DNA of 64,000 bases from Ceratotherium simum simum. Lineage: Eukaryota > Chordata > Mammalia > Perissodactyla > Rhinocerotidae. Below are positions 46,794 to 59,400 of the stretch, one piece after another. The notes under the pieces were generated by a model that worked only from the letters and a program-made list of their open reading frames with translations, searched no databases and was not told the origin of the DNA. The translations under genes were made by a program, and so were the position numbers. Within the stretch, counting starts at the first letter, position 1. The number at the start of each line of letters is the position of its first letter. The stretch is from the NCBI RefSeq assembly GCF_000283155.1, contig NW_004454180.1:21262478-21326477 (forward strand), read 5' to 3'.

Positions 46794-46858
46794 TAAATGA
46801 AAGAAAGATGGAAGAAAGAAAAGAAGGAAGGAGGGAAGGAGGAAATGAAGAAGGAAAC
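46794..46858. repeat. GA/GGAA-rich purine tract
   Basis: GAAA and GGAA units over about 65 bases. Confidence 0.92.
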
Positions 46859-47655
46859 AGTGATTGTCTTCCTACCCTCCGCTCACAAGTGGACCTATTT
46901 AATGATCTGATTTCTAGGATTTAAACACATGTAACCATACATTTTCCCATGATAAGTGACCAAAGAAAGAAGCAGGTTAATATTTCATTTCAGCCATAGT
47001 GAAATATGATTATCTTTACCTGTATTATCATTGACATGATGTTTTTCATTTTTCATGGAGAAAATACATTCTCACTGCTTTCTATTTGTGCCTGAGTATA
47101 GTTTTTCTGGTGCCCAATTTGTGTAAGCCTAAGGTACTGTCATTTACATTCTGTTAGAGGGCTTAATATGGAAAAGGCATGCATCTTATGAGAGTTTGGT
47201 GAGCTTGTTATTTTTTTCAGTGGGAAATTTGTGGGGAAGAAGAATCAAATGGGGCATAACAATAAGTCACTAAAGAACTGAGCCCTGGGTCCACACTTTT
47301 GAATTGTGTGTCTCTGTTGAACTAAGACTACCAGAGTTCCAGGGCAGGAAAAGTTGCGAACTACTGAAGTGAGAGCTTCATAAATAATCCTCTTAGGAAA
47401 GAGATAGGGCAGGTTAGTCACTGCAGACCAAATTATTTCAATCTTTTCTCAATCTTGTAATGGTATGCATGCTAAAAACACAACTATTGAAAAGGACACA
47501 CTGTGCATATTGGTAAGAAAAATGAGCATTGAGCAACCAGTAATTTTCCTGGAGGTGGGCCCTAAAGTCATATAAAAATCATTTCAGGACTTAATTTTTC
47601 ATTTAATTTATCATTTCCAAGTGAGCTGACAGACTTCATTCTCTACAATTAAAAA
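46859..47655. other. No recognised gene or repeat
   Basis: About 800 bases with no supported feature. Confidence 0.5.
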
Positions 47656-47666
47656 CACATAGAAAT

Positions 47667-47923
47667 TGGGGCTGGCCGGTCTTGTAGCAGTTAAGTTCAT
47701 GTGCTCCGCTGCCACAGCCCGGGGTTCGCAGGTCGGGTCCTGGCAAGGACCAATGCACCGCTCATCAAGCCATGCTGTGGTGGCGTCCCATATAACGTAG
47801 AAGAAGATGGACATGGATGTTAGCCCAGGGCCAATCTTCCTCAGCAAAGAAGAGGAGGATCGGCATCAGATGTTAGCTCAGGGCTAACCTTCCTCAAAAA
47901 AGAAAACAAAAACAAAAAAAACC
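47667..47923 (+). mobile_element. ERE SINE, divergent form, 11-bp duplication
   Basis: Head GGGGCTGGCCGGTCTTGTAG, GGGGTTCGCAGGTCGGGTCC B-box area, CATCAAGCCATGCTGTGGTG, two tail units (ATGTTAGCCCAGGGCC, ATGTTAGCTCAGGGCTAACC) and A tail. CACATAGAAAT is exact at 47656-47666 and 47924-47934. Confidence 0.96.
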
Positions 47924-47934
47924 CACATAGAAAT

Positions 47935-48604
47935 GCAAAATGCTATGTTGTATCTTAAGAATCGTCTTGTGACTGCAACTAAGAATTCATACGCTATTCT
48001 TCACTGGTAGTCTTACTACTAAAAGGTCAATGTCATGTTATGTCCCAATGAGAGATACGAGAAATTGATCTAATAATAATTAGCCCTCTATTACCTACTA
48101 ATGTATAAGCTAGTTAGAGTTAAAAGCCTACTTCTGATGGACAACCTTGGGAAGATGGATGAGTGCTCCTCATTCATGGACGAGCAGAGACCCCTACTTA
48201 TGATGATTGCAGGCAAGTAAACTAAGATCAGTAAGATGCATATTTGGAGTTGGTTGGCTTTGCTGTGATGCCTTGCTTGTTTGGAGGGTGAAATCCTATT
48301 TTGACAAGTCATAGAATAAGGAACCCAATTGTAGTCAAATCATGGTCTAAATCTGTCTCTCTCATTTCATCTATCACATCTAGCTTGAGGTGGAATGCCA
48401 TGATCTTGTCAGTATATTGTATATTGGTTTTAGGATAGAAGAGAGTGTTTCTACTGTTTTCTTTATACACTGAAACCAACACACATACACAGTTTCCTTT
48501 TTTACAAGCCTATCGTTGCATCAGTAATTAATCTATAAAGATGCGTTGGGAATGATTGGCATAAACAATTTTCCATCACAGTAAAATCCTCTAGTGATCT
48601 ATTC
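47935..48604. other. No recognised gene or repeat
   Basis: About 670 bases with no supported feature. A 73-residue minus frame at 48091-48312 is not recognisable. Confidence 0.5.
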
Positions 48605-49365
48605 CACCAACTACAAAATATTTCTTTTCAAATGTACCCAGAATTCTTACAAAATTGATGTCTTACATTATAAATAAAGTCTTAATTGATTGTAAGAAGT
48701 AAAAATTGTATGCATTCTCTGAACATAATACAATTAAAATTTAATTTAATAAGACAAAGAGAAACCAAGAAAGAGAAAAGCCCAAACACTTTAAGCTTTA
48801 TTTTAAATGTTTCTTTCTCAATAGTTTTGGTGTCAAAAATGGAATAAAAACAATATCACTAGAAGAAATTTAGGAAAAGTAAGAAACAAAAAATTATTAA
48901 ATATATGAAAGTGAGCAAATCTTTACTTGAGGAAATCTCCATAGCTTTAAATGTTTTGATTATTATAAAGAACAATTGAAAATAAAATTAAAAATAATTT
49001 AAACAAGGGACGGCCTGGTGGCATTGTGGTTGTTTGTGTGCTCCCCTTCGGCAGCCCAGGGTTCGTGGGTTTGGATCCTGGCCGCAGACCTAGCCATGCT
49101 GTGGCAGTGTCCCACATACAAAATAGAGGAAGATTGGAACAGATATTAGCTGAGGGCCAATCCTCCTTACCAAAAAAATTAAAAATTAAAAAAATAATTT
49201 AATCAAGCACCTAAAAGCAGCAAGGACATAATCTAAAGGTGATATTAATAAAATACATAAAAGCAGGAATAAATGGATTGAAAAGCTGAAGATGATTGCA
49301 ATTGTAAAATACAATCTAAAGCTGTATTGTAGAGATCAATAAAATAACTTGAAATGTGAGGTGAT
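48605..49365 (+). mobile_element. Old L1 ORF2 fragment, split by ERE
   Basis: Sense L1 ORF2 order: AAATAAAGTCTTAATTGATT, GCATTCTCTGAACATAATAC with AATTAAAATTTAATTTAATA, and after the ERE ATAAAAGCAGGAATAAATGG and TAGAGATCAATAAAATAACT. These match the 'gtcttaataaattt', 'ttctctgaccacaatggaattaaa' and 'agcagaaataaatgaaat' landmarks. It is full of stops. Confidence 0.75.
49008..49189 (+). mobile_element. ERE SINE, divergent short form
   Basis: Head GGGACGGCCTGGTGGCATTG, GGGTTTGGATCC B-box area, CATGCTGTGGCAGTGTCCCA and a tail with ATATTAGCTGAGGGCCAATC. AAAATAATTTAAACAAG (48991-49007) and AAAATAATTTAATCAAG (49191-49207) form a 17-bp duplication with one mismatch. Confidence 0.95.
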
Positions 49366-50504
49366 GTAGATTTGTTCTAATCTAGGTGCAGACGGAGACC
49401 CTGGGTGATCTCCTAGTTCAAAGGATATATTCTATTTAATGCCCAGTGAACAACCTTAAACATTTACAAGGTTTCTAGCCTTTGTCTCAATTGCTGGTTA
49501 AGTCTCAGTTGGTAAGGTTGAGTCTGAACTGTCACAGAGGCATCCAGTTTATGAAGACTCTGGGGGTAAATACAAGATAACCCTAACATAGAAGAGCTCT
49601 TACCAGGATTTCAAGACTCTGCAAATATATTAACTATTATGTCTACAGTTACTTTTGACATATTACTCCTGGAACAATGCGCTTATCTGTGACTATTTCT
49701 GGTGATGCTTAGTGATGATCATGATAATTACACACTCATTAAGTTAATTACATAATTATGTTATATAATATGATCAATAGCGAAGTACTATATAATTAAA
49801 TAAAACAAATCGATAAAATTATTATTCTTAATTAAATCAATGCTTAAACTAAACAATAATAGTCTTCCTAATTACTGTATCTCTTATTTTTAAAATTACT
49901 GTTAAACTGCTCTTCTGAAAGTTGCGTCATCCTTTGTGCCAGCCTCAAAAAACTCCATTATGCTGGGAAGGTTATAATGCAACATGATCTTATTTTTCCA
50001 CACTCTTGCAATTCAAGAATTCTTTATTATTCAAATAAGAAACAACTAAATTTTATTGTCATCTACTCAAAAAGGTGTAAGATAAACCTAAGAATAATAT
50101 GAATAAGGCTAAAAGGGAGACATAATTACTTTATAAATATTTTATAGCATCTTAGAATCATCAATTGACATTCAAACATATGATAGAAACAAGAAAAAGG
50201 AAAATATCTCTTTTACTCAATAAAATATATTCTTTGTAGAATGTGCAATTATAAATATTATGTTAATTATTATTTGAGTTACATATCTTCAAATATTGAA
50301 ATTAAATTTACGTGTGTTTAATAATTCAGTTTCTGATCATGTAAAATGGCTTTCTCTCAATAGACAATTATTAATGAAAGCTATTATATTTAGCATTTTA
50401 AGTAATATTACATTCTGTTGGGGCAGAAATGATAGAGAATTTATAAATGATGCTGTGGTATTTATATCAAGAGAATGGGTAGATTATGACATAATTAAGA
50501 GTCA
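49366..50504. other. No recognised gene or repeat
   Basis: About 1.1 kb of very AT-rich sequence; nothing is supported. Confidence 0.5.
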
Positions 50505-51235
50505 GGTTTTATTTGAACACGCTTTATTTTTTAGAGCAGTTTTAGGATCACAACAAAATTGAGCAGAAGATACAAAGATTTCCCACATACCCTCTGCCCC
50601 TACACATGCATAGCCTCCCTCATTATCAACATTTTCCACCATAGTGGTGCATTTGTTGCAGTTGATGAACCTACATTGACACACCATTAGCATTCCAAGT
50701 CCATAGGTTACATTAGGGTTCACTATTGGTGTCATACATTCTATGGGTTTGAAGGGATTTATGACATATATCTGCCACTTACAGCATATTCACTGTCCTA
50801 AAATTCCTCTATTCTCTGCCAATTCATCCCTCCCTCCCCGTTAACCCATAGCAAATACTGATCATTTTCCGGTTTCCATAGTTTTACCTTTTCTAGAATG
50901 TCATACAGTTGGAATCATACAGTATGTAGCCTTCTCAGATTGGTTTCTTTCATATATTTACATGCATTTAAGTTTCCTGCATGTCCTTTCATGGCTTGAT
51001 AGCTCATTTCTTTTTAACGCTGAATAATATTCCATTGTCTGGATGTACCACAGTTTATCCATTCACCTACTGAAGGACATCTTAGTTGCTTCCAAGTTTG
51101 GGCAATTATGAATAAAACTGCTATAAACATCTGTGTGTAGGTATTTGTGCTGACATACATTTTCAACTCCTTTGAGTAAACACCAGAGTGCAATTGTTGG
51201 ATTGTATAATTAGAGCAAGAATCTGTTTTTAAAGA
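50505..51235 (-). mobile_element. L1 LINE, 3' end (antisense)
   Basis: Well preserved antisense L1: TTTTTAGAGCAGTTTTAGGA, ATTGAGCAGAAGATACAAAG, CATTAGGGTTCACTATTGGT, CATACAGTTGGAATCATACA, TTCATGGCTTGATAGCTCAT, GAATAATATTCCATTGTCTG and TAAACATCTGTGTGTAGGTA. It covers the 3' UTR and end of ORF2 of an L1MA/MB-like copy. Confidence 0.96.
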
Positions 51236-53004
51236 TAATTTTTATTAACATTATTTACATGATACATTTTTATATTATCACCATGAAGATGTTTACAAGA
51301 TGTAATTTACTTATCTATATGAAGGCATTTGTTATTCTAAGTTAAGACACCCTCATATTATGCCTATTTTAAAGCCTGGGACTGACATCAGACATTTTTT
51401 ATGAGGAAAGAGACGCCAGAAGAACTATAGTCTGACCCAGCCAGAATATAGCAAGGGCCTTAGATAGATCTACCAAGAATGGCTTCAGTTACGCAGTAGG
51501 GCTCCTTGGAGATCAGATTGCCAAGAGGAAGACAAGGTCCTAGATACTGGCTGATTGAGGACCATGAAAGTAACTAGAATATGGACTTGAGCACTAGAAA
51601 CAATAATCATTCAACAAGATGGAGGAACAAAATAGACACTACATTTACGAACTTAGCAAACATATTCTTTCTGAAGAGTTTCCAAGGATAGGAAGGAAAA
51701 GTTGCAGAATAATAGGTCACAGCCCCTTTCATCCTTTCTGTCTCAAGTGAGAATTAACCCTAGAAATTTAGAGACATTGAGTCTACAGTCGAGATCAAGT
51801 GGCTTCAGCTATGTGGAAAAGAATGATACTGGGACTAGAGGGCCAGGCAAAGCCCAGTGAATGTGTCGCAGTTTAGCTATGACTGGAAATGTAAGCATTT
51901 AGCCTTGCTTACATTAGCTTTTATAATTTGGAAAAAATTATAAAAATTTCTGTATTCAACATACTGGATAGAGTTGTCACTGCTAATATGGTTGTCAATG
52001 ATTTATTGGACCATGTCTTACATGCCTTTGCTGGTGACCAAAATTGTTCATGTTTCCTATTAACCGAATGGATTTTTATTGCTGTTCCAATGTCACTCTT
52101 TTCAATATGATGGAAATTTGAGTTTACGAGTATGCTAAGCACAGTTTCTGCTGATGTTTTCTTACTACATCAAATGGTACATAAAGATAGAAATTAGGAA
52201 GAAGGTGCTCTGTGTGACCTAATTTCTTCCCTGAGATGACTGTGGCACTAAAATATATGCATATAAAAGAGCTAGTGTTTCAGGGCCATGGAGTATGCAA
52301 ATAAAGTATTAGCTGATTGTACCTCCTGCAGTTTCCTACAAGTGTTCAGCAATATTAAGAAAAAGCAGATGTTGGTATTTAAAACTGGGTTGATATTCCT
52401 GTTCAGTGTAGGAATCTTAGATCAGTTTCTCAAAATATGCTTGTAAAATCAGGCAGAAACTTGGACTTCAAGTGGTTTTGTTCTATGCTGTTCCAGCCTC
52501 TGATAATGAGGCTATCTTGCCATACTTCTCTTTGCTGGAAACAAACGTGTTTTTCTTGATGAGTAATTGATGGACAGGAATACTGACTTCAAAATGACAG
52601 TTAGATCCCACCTGCTTAGAATCCTTGACATGTATTGAAACAAATGTGCATGAAACCAAAGAAAAAAAGTCACTAGATTACTATCAAATAGTCAGAATAG
52701 CTATCTAAAACTATGTTGCAGATAGAATTATATTGTGAGGCAAACAAAACTGGTTGAATATTAAAATAGGTAGAGACAGGAGACTGTTGAGAAATATGTG
52801 AAGGGAACACAGTACCACAACACTACCACCTGTTCAGAGCAGCAGAGGCTTACAGCAGTCTTACAGTGTGGAACAGCGCTGGGACCACAAACAGAAGGAA
52901 TGCTACAGTAACAGAATTGAGTGGTTGTGACAGACTACGTTGCCCACAAAAGCTAAAATATTTACTATCTTGCCCTTTAAAGAAAGTCTGCCAGCCACAT
53001 AGAG
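51236..53004. other. No recognised gene or repeat
   Basis: About 1.8 kb. Frames at 51921-52142 and 52850-53174 are short; the latter runs into L1 antisense sequence. No exon-like feature is supported. Confidence 0.5.
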
Positions 53005-53318
53005 CATTCAATTCATTTTTATACATTGCCTTTATATCCAAGAATTTGCTAAATTCACTAATCGATACTCATGGTTTTTCTCCAGAGCAATTTTCTCATC
53101 TTGTAATAACGACAGCTTTACTTTTGGGGTTCGAAATTTTGTACTTGCATTTCTTTTCTTGTTGTCCTGTGTAGTTCCTCCAGTCGAACAGAGGTGGTAA
53201 TAGTGAATATTTAGTCTTGTTTTTGAATTCAGGGGAGGATAATTTAGTATTTGGCCTATAAGATATCTCTTATCAGAGTAAGAATTTCCTTCTTTTGTTC
53301 CTATTAGCTGAGAGTTTC
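53005..53318 (-). mobile_element. Old L1 ORF2 fragment (antisense)
   Basis: CAAGAATTTGCTAAATTCAC, then TAACGACAGCTTTACTTTTG, GTAATAGTGAATATTTAGTC with TTGTTTTTGAATTCAGGGG, and TATTAGCTGAGAGTTTCATA correspond to the antisense L1 ORF2 landmarks 'ctttgctaaactcactta', 'aatgacagttttacttctt', 'ggacatccttgtcttgttcctga' and 'tttgctgagagtttttatca'. Confidence 0.85.
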
Positions 53319-53342
53319 ATATATACACATATATATATATAT
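53319..53342. repeat. (AT)n/CATA microsatellite
   Basis: ATATACACATATATATATAT-type run between two L1 fragments. Confidence 0.9.
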
Positions 53343-53670
53343 GTGATGTATCTCCAAGACACACTAATTTGCAAAAATACAATGGTTATAATATACAGGC
53401 TTTTTTATTAAAATTTACTGTCTAAATATGATACACACTTTCATACACAAATATGTACACATACACAGACATACATATGAATGTATATGTAAGGTGTATA
53501 AGGGATATATGTGGAAGGATATACTAGAAAATATATTAGTGTTTATGTCTCCTAATTGGGATAGAAAATCTTAGAGTGAAACTAATTTTTCATTTCATAC
53601 CTTTTATATGTGTACATTAACCTTATATATGTTATACATTGCCCTTTTATTTTTTCATAAAAATCATTAT
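53343..53670 (+). mobile_element. Old L1 3' UTR fragment
   Basis: GTGGAAGGATATACTAGAAA, TATTAGTGTTTATGTCTCC and a CATACCTTTTATATGTGTAC segment followed by ATAAAAATCATTATAACTAG follow the L1ME-type 3' UTR order ('tggaaggatacacaagaaac', 'gtggttgcctctgg'). Confidence 0.65.
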
Positions 53671-53754
53671 AACTAGATGTGAAGTTTTAAAAAAAGTGCA
53701 TGTCACAACGTTATATGTACCTCATGATTATAAATGTAGGTGAATTTCATTTTT

Positions 53755-53840
53755 ACTTAACAAATACTTACAGAGCCCTTATGATGTACCAGGAACTCTT
53801 ATGGGCACTTTACACATTGCAATTCATGTTGAAAAGACAC
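53755..53840 (-). mobile_element. MIR SINE fragment cut by ERE
   Basis: TACTTACAGAGCCCTTATGA, TGTACCAGGAACTCTTATGG and GCACTTTACACATTGCAATT fit antisense MIR. The ERE follows at its right side. Confidence 0.75.
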
Positions 53841-53848
53841 ATCCCCCA

Positions 53849-54060
53849 GGGGCCGGCCCCGTGGCTTAGCGGTTAAGTGTGTGCGCTCCGCTGCTGGCGG
53901 CCAGGGTTCGGATCCTGGGCGGGCACCGACGCACCGCTTCTCCCGTCACAATGAGGCCGTGTCCCACATACAGCAACTAGAAGGCTGTGCAACTATGACA
54001 TACAACTATCTACTGGGGCTTTGGGGGAAAAAAATAAAATAAATAAAAATTAAAAAAAAA
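53849..54060 (+). mobile_element. ERE SINE, short (ERE1-like)
   Basis: Head GGGGCCGGCCCCGTGGCTTA, A-box-like TGGCTTAGCGG, B box GGTTCGGATCC, CAACTAGAAGGCTGTGCAAC and GGGGCTTTGGGGG before an A-rich tail with AAATAAA units. The duplication is imperfect: AAAGACACATCCCCCA (53833-53848) and AAAGAACTATCCCCCA (54061-54076). Confidence 0.97.
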
Positions 54061-54076
54061 AAAGAACTATCCCCCA

Positions 54077-55844
54077 AATACTCAGAATGTCACCTTGCAT
54101 GCATTGGATTGTGGAAAAACTATTTTTTTATTTCTATACTTTCAAATTATATTAAAATTATATTCATTATTAAAATTCACATTAATTAACATTTTAGGAA
54201 GTATTAATTTACCATTATATCTAATACAAATAGACAATAGACACATTTCATTTATGCCGATATTTCCGGGAAAGAACAATGTGATGATTGCTTTACTCTG
54301 AGGGTTTATTTTTAAATGTTGGAGTTTGAAGCCATCAGATTTTAGGTTCTGCTTAGACTTGATTAGATGATGCTCTTTGTCGTGGTTTCTATTTGTGTGC
54401 ACAGGCACCTATTATTTTTTAGGTCCAGTTATCACAGTTGTTTAGAATCTGTGAAAAGGATAGGGTTTTGAGATTGATTCCTTAATATTAGCTGCAGTTT
54501 GCTACGTCTCACAGCTACAAAACACTGCCACTCATACTTCTCTAGCCTCCACAGAAACGAGATTCGTAAAGGAGACGACATGGATTGATGGCTATAAGTA
54601 CGTTTTCGCTCGGTGGGTGGGGGGAGTGGAATCACTCCCTGTGCACTCCAGTCACCGGGTCAGCCTTCCAATCTCACTTCGAAAGGGTGCAGCTAAAGCA
54701 TCCTTTATATAAGCAACTGTGTCATCCAAATTGCACAATGTGATTGTGGGTATCTGATGAATGTGTGTCTCTCTCATGTTTAAGAAAAAATATTAACTTA
54801 TTCAAACTAGCTAATCTGTCAGATGTTGATGGTTATGATTTAAGAAACATGCTCCCATTTAGGCCTCTCCTGAAGCTCAGTGATGTAGATAGAAACTGAG
54901 GAGACGCAGTGTCCACAGGAAATATCTCAAAATATTCTGTTGAGTTCTCTCTCCCTTCATTTTGCCTGAATGTTTAAAATAATTTATTCTGTGGCAATGC
55001 AAACACTGTTCCACCACCTGCTCTATCTACTTTTCTTTCATCTGATTCGCTGCTGGGTTATTACCATGGTGCTTGACTTGATAATAACTGAGACTCTTTT
55101 TGGAGAAAGTGACTTCTACTGCCATTGCTGTAAAGGCCTTTTCCTCCACTACTTGTCATGTCTTGCTGTTGCAAAGCATGTTCTGTTTGATCTTAATTAT
55201 TGCTTCAGGCAAAACAGGTGGACTCCCTTCCTTGTTTTGAGCCGCAGCAGATCAAGGTTCTGCAGTGATAGGTAAACCTGAAGCCTTCATAAAGCTGAGG
55301 TGGTTGTGTGCAGACTTTTCTCATTCTGCACCTGTCGTTTTTCATCATGGTTCATCGTAACTACCTCATGCTGTGTAGCCACATGGCCACCAAAATGACG
55401 CTTACCATTACAAATAAGAACACAGCTTGAGGTTTCACCTGCATGTGTAGAGGGAGGATTTTGAGGGAAAACTGAAAAGAAAAGAAAAACAATTGATTTT
55501 ATAACACATGTGAGAGTGTTCCTTATACTTTTATTCTTGTTTCACTATTTCAGGTCTTACTATACAGATACTGATTTTTAAATATATTTCACAAAGGAAC
55601 TTAGACAAGTAATAGTTGGAGGAGAATATAAAGAATGTGTTGATGACCATTAGTGACCACCATTAGGTGGTTTATTAACCTTCTCCATTGAAAAATAAAA
55701 GAAAGCAAATGGAAATAAAAAATGACTTAGGTAACTCACTATGATATCTTATATATCATATTGTATATGGATATATACGTACATATATATAATTTGTATT
55801 CATGTTGTTTAGCAATCAAAATATTTATCACAATGTTTTATGCA
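54077..55844. other. No recognised gene or repeat
   Basis: About 1.8 kb. The part 54850-55480 is less AT-rich and holds a 101-residue plus frame (54970-55275) rich in hydrophobic residues with no known domain, splice context or polyadenylation signal; I do not call it a gene. A TATA-rich patch lies at 55744-55800. Confidence 0.5.
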
Positions 55845-56230
55845 ATTCTATATAGAAATATTAAGTGTACTTTTCTCTGGATAGAAGGTTACTAATAATT
55901 TTATACATATCTGTCTTTTTCACATTTTCTGCAAAGACCATATCTAAACTATTATAACCAAATCTCTATTTAAAATCAGGCTGATTATCTTGGATATTAT
56001 GTAGGACTTACTTAAAACACAACAAAGTAGAAAATTAAATGCAGGCATACACATGTACAAAAACTGGTCTCATATATACTGACATGTTATAATAAGGGAT
56101 GGTTCCAGAGAGTTGGGCAATGCATGATTTATATCTTCCATTTAATTTCTCTGGGTTTCCTATATTTTCTATTATAGGTGTGTGTTATATAAAATGAGGA
56201 AAATAAGTTTATTTGAAAAAAGATAAATTT
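55845..56230 (+). mobile_element. Old L1 3' UTR fragments
   Basis: TTCTCTGGATAGAAGGTTAC with TCACATTTTCTGCAAAGACC, and again TCTCTGGGTTTCCTATATTT, recall the L1ME-type 3' end ('ctctggatagtaggattatag', 'attttctacaatgag'). Two partial copies may be side by side. Confidence 0.5.
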
Positions 56231-56501
56231 AAGCTCATAGAAATCCTTCTGACAAATGGGATAATGTAAGGCTAATTCAAACTCCAGTAAACCCAGGAAA
56301 ATAGATGTATGGTAATCAGTTTTGTGGGGAAGTAATTGATCTGTGCATTTAGTAGTTTGAGATAACTACCCAGGTGAAAGATGATTATTATCAAAAGTAC
56401 AGCCCCAAAATATGGGAGGCAGATTTCAAACAATTAAGAGGAAAGATATAAAAGAGTCTGGGGCATGAGACATTGTAATGAAAAGTGATTTAAGTTTTCT
56501 T

Positions 56502-56774
56502 TTCTTTTTTCTGTTTTTTGAGGAAGGTTGGCCCTGAGCTAACATCTGTTGCCAATCTTCCTGCTTTTTTCCTTTCTTTTTCCCCAAAACCCCAGTAGAT
56601 AGTTGTTATGTCATAGTTGTTCATTCTTCTGGTAGCTCTGTGTGGGACACTGCCTCAGCATGGCTTGATGAGCGGTGAGTAGGTCTGTGCCCAGGATCAG
56701 AACCAGCGAACCCGGGGCCTTGAAGCAGAGCGTGTGAACTTAAACCTCTGCGCCACCGGGCCGCCCCCTCATTT
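56502..56774 (-). mobile_element. ERE SINE, older long-type copy
   Basis: Minus-strand ERE: plus-strand tail TGAGGAAGGTTGGCCC, GAGCTAACATCTGTTGCC, CCCCAGTAGATAGTTG, GCCTCAGCATGGCTTGATGA and a head ending CCGGGCCGCC. It has more substitutions than the other long copies. Only GTTTTCTT is shared by the flanks (56494-56501 and 56775-56782). Confidence 0.93.
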
Positions 56775-56782
56775 GTTTTCTT

Positions 56783-58894
56783 AAATCACTATATTTTCTG
56801 AAGTAAAGTCTACTTTAAATTTTAGATGACCTCAAAGAAGAGAAACATAGAAGTTCTAAACATGCAAGTTCTCAGAGAGGTCTGCACAATTCTTAAAGAT
56901 TAGGCAAAAGTGACAGGAAGAAAGACATATAAATGGAGAGTTGTATAAAAGAAAGGAACATATTTCGTTACATAATCTCCAGGACCTGTGCTAAATATAT
57001 TAATTTGTTAAAAATGGTTTCAGAGACTTAATGAGTTGTCATTATAGTGGATAAATTGTTTGTCTTGAGGCTGCTGAGTTATTATCAACCTCAATAAAAT
57101 CTTGAATGTTTTAACAATAAGAAAACAAAACTTGTAATAATACTAAAATGTAGTTCCAATCCAGAGATTTCCTAAATGTATCGCTTTGCATTTTTATATA
57201 TAAAGAAATCCACAACATCGTTTTGTAAGAATTTAAGTGCATTTTCAAGTGCATGCTATAGTCATCGTAATTCATGTTTGATGTTAATACCTTATGTCTG
57301 AACGCAGGAAAGATGTGGATTGGAGTCATAGGATAACTTCTTGGGGTTCTTTTGCTTATGTATTTTTGGATCATTGTTAGTGAGGATAAAGATGTACATC
57401 CACTGTATTTATTGGACTATGAGTTTAGAAACTTTGCTGTGATAATCGTAGTCAATATTCCTTTGATTTGCTCAATTCTCCTTGTACAAGCTGTGCTCAG
57501 TAAATGTTTGTTAAGTTGAAAAAGTAAACGGAGAATCATTTATTTAAAATCTAAGATTACAAACATCTGCAAGCACCTTAAGAAAGCAATGATTTTATGT
57601 CTAAGACCCAGTGACTGCAGCAATTAGTCAATGGATTTAAATATTCACATGGCATAGTTTCTGCGTGGAATGGCTCACACACCAGATTCTGTGTCACTAA
57701 GCGCATTTAGAACACTGCATGCGATTAAAACTAAACTACCTGCTGTTGCAGTTGGATTGGCACCAGAAGCATTGCTTAAGCAATTTGAGCAATGCAAGTG
57801 TGTACACGTGTAATGATGCCACTCAGAACTCTTCTTCAGATATTAGCCAGTGTGAATGAAGAGCAGTAAAATTCCAGGTAGAGAGCAGACTGTCTTGTCT
57901 TTTTTTTAAATTTAAATGTTATTTTCAAAGTGTCTTTTTAGTGGCATTATACAGAAGAGTATTGACAGTTTATGTAGCTACCATTTCTGTTCTGTATAAA
58001 ATCCCTGCTTTCTCCATGGATTTCCTTTCCCAATAAGGATTGGAGTGAGATTTAAATGGAAAAATTGTTCTCTGAGGATATAATTAAAATCAATTTCATC
58101 TATGACTTGGGTAGTATTTTTTTTTTAAGTTAAAATACAGTAAATCATCATGCATATTAATTCACTTGAAATAACTCACTTAATCCGCTTGTCTTCTTGG
58201 GATTCACATTTGCTTTTATAAAGGATGTCTCACTATCTTTACGTAGAAAGTAAAAAAAGTACAGAGAGTAAATAAATTTATTGAAGATAATCTAAATTTA
58301 CTGTTGATTCTTACCAGATGTCAGTCAATAAATCTGGGAATGTCAGTCAAACACTTAACATCCCCCTCTGTTCATTTTCGTATTTTTCATAAATTTGTTC
58401 TAATACAATTAGTTTACACCAGGTTGATCATAAATATTATATTTAAAATTAATATTTATTTATATTTGCATAATTTTATTTATAATTGATGCTTCAAGTC
58501 TTTCTATATTTAAGACCAATAGTCCACTGCTGTGAAAAAAAATACTTGTAAATTCAGCCATTTATCATCATAATTATTTGTTTGGGCAATACAATTGTGG
58601 AAGTTAGAACTTGAAATCTAACAAATAGTTCAGTTGTGAAAACAGGTAATGGTAGAGGAGAGTTGACCAGAAATCCACAAAGAGAATAACATTGAGTAAA
58701 AAATAACTCAAAGCATCTCCATCTGAATTTTTATATTACATACTCCAGAGAAATCGCATTTTTACCACTCTTTTTTTAAATCTCAAACCTACTCTAGCTA
58801 TCTGCTTATCCACCTACCAATCTACTACATTTTCAAGAAATTATTTCAGAAATGGTTCTTGGGTAATAACATTTCTGAGTCTTGGCCTGTATGG
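56783..58894. other. No recognised gene or repeat
   Basis: About 2.1 kb of AT-rich sequence. A perfect 14-bp palindrome ATTGCTTAAGCAAT lies at 57771-57784 in a slightly GC-richer patch (57640-57860). Nothing coding is supported. Confidence 0.5.
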
Positions 58895-59400
58895 AAATGA
58901 CAATGTTTAGCTCCCTTAGACTTGATTAATATTCTGTCTGGACAGAGAATTTCATTTTTTCTGAAAGTTTTTACATCTTTACTTCATTGTAGTCTAGCAT
59001 CTGCTTTTGATGAAAAGCTGACAGAAATCTAATTCCATTTGTTTGTAGATAAATCTTTCTGTTTTTGTGTATTTGTTTGCATCCCCCACTCCTTCTGTAA
59101 TTTTCTTCTCACATTTGGAGTTCTCAAATTTCACTGGATTATAACTTGGGGTCCTTCTTCAGTTTTAGAAAACATTGTGATATTTTATCTCTATTTCTTC
59201 ACCATTACTCTCCTTGTTTTCACCTTTTGGAACACCTAGTTATCCATCTCCTTGTGTCTTTGCTATGCCTTCTGAGATGATCCCAGGGCTGATTAGCCAT
59301 GTATTTTCCAACTTTTGAAATATTTTTTCCTCAATATTTATCAGTAAAAAAACAGAAAATATCCTGAAAACATAACTCCCACTCTCATTAATAAAAGTTC
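58895..59400 (-). mobile_element. L1-related 5' region (antisense)
   Basis: CTTTACTTCATTGTAGTCTA with GCATCTGCTTTTGATGAAAA, a TTGTAGATAAATCTTTCTGT segment and CAGTTTTAGAAAACATTGTG resemble the antisense of old L1 5' regions ('cattgtattctagcatctgatgttgatg', 'tttgtaggtgatctg'). Confidence 0.55.

Noticed and set aside
52866..53174. 102-residue open frame
   Set aside because: Its second half is antisense L1 ORF2, and the first half shows no recognisable protein similarity.
54970..55275. 101-residue hydrophobic open frame as a gene or exon
   Set aside because: No domain, conserved motif or polyadenylation signal is visible, and hydrophobic residues are expected from T-rich codons.
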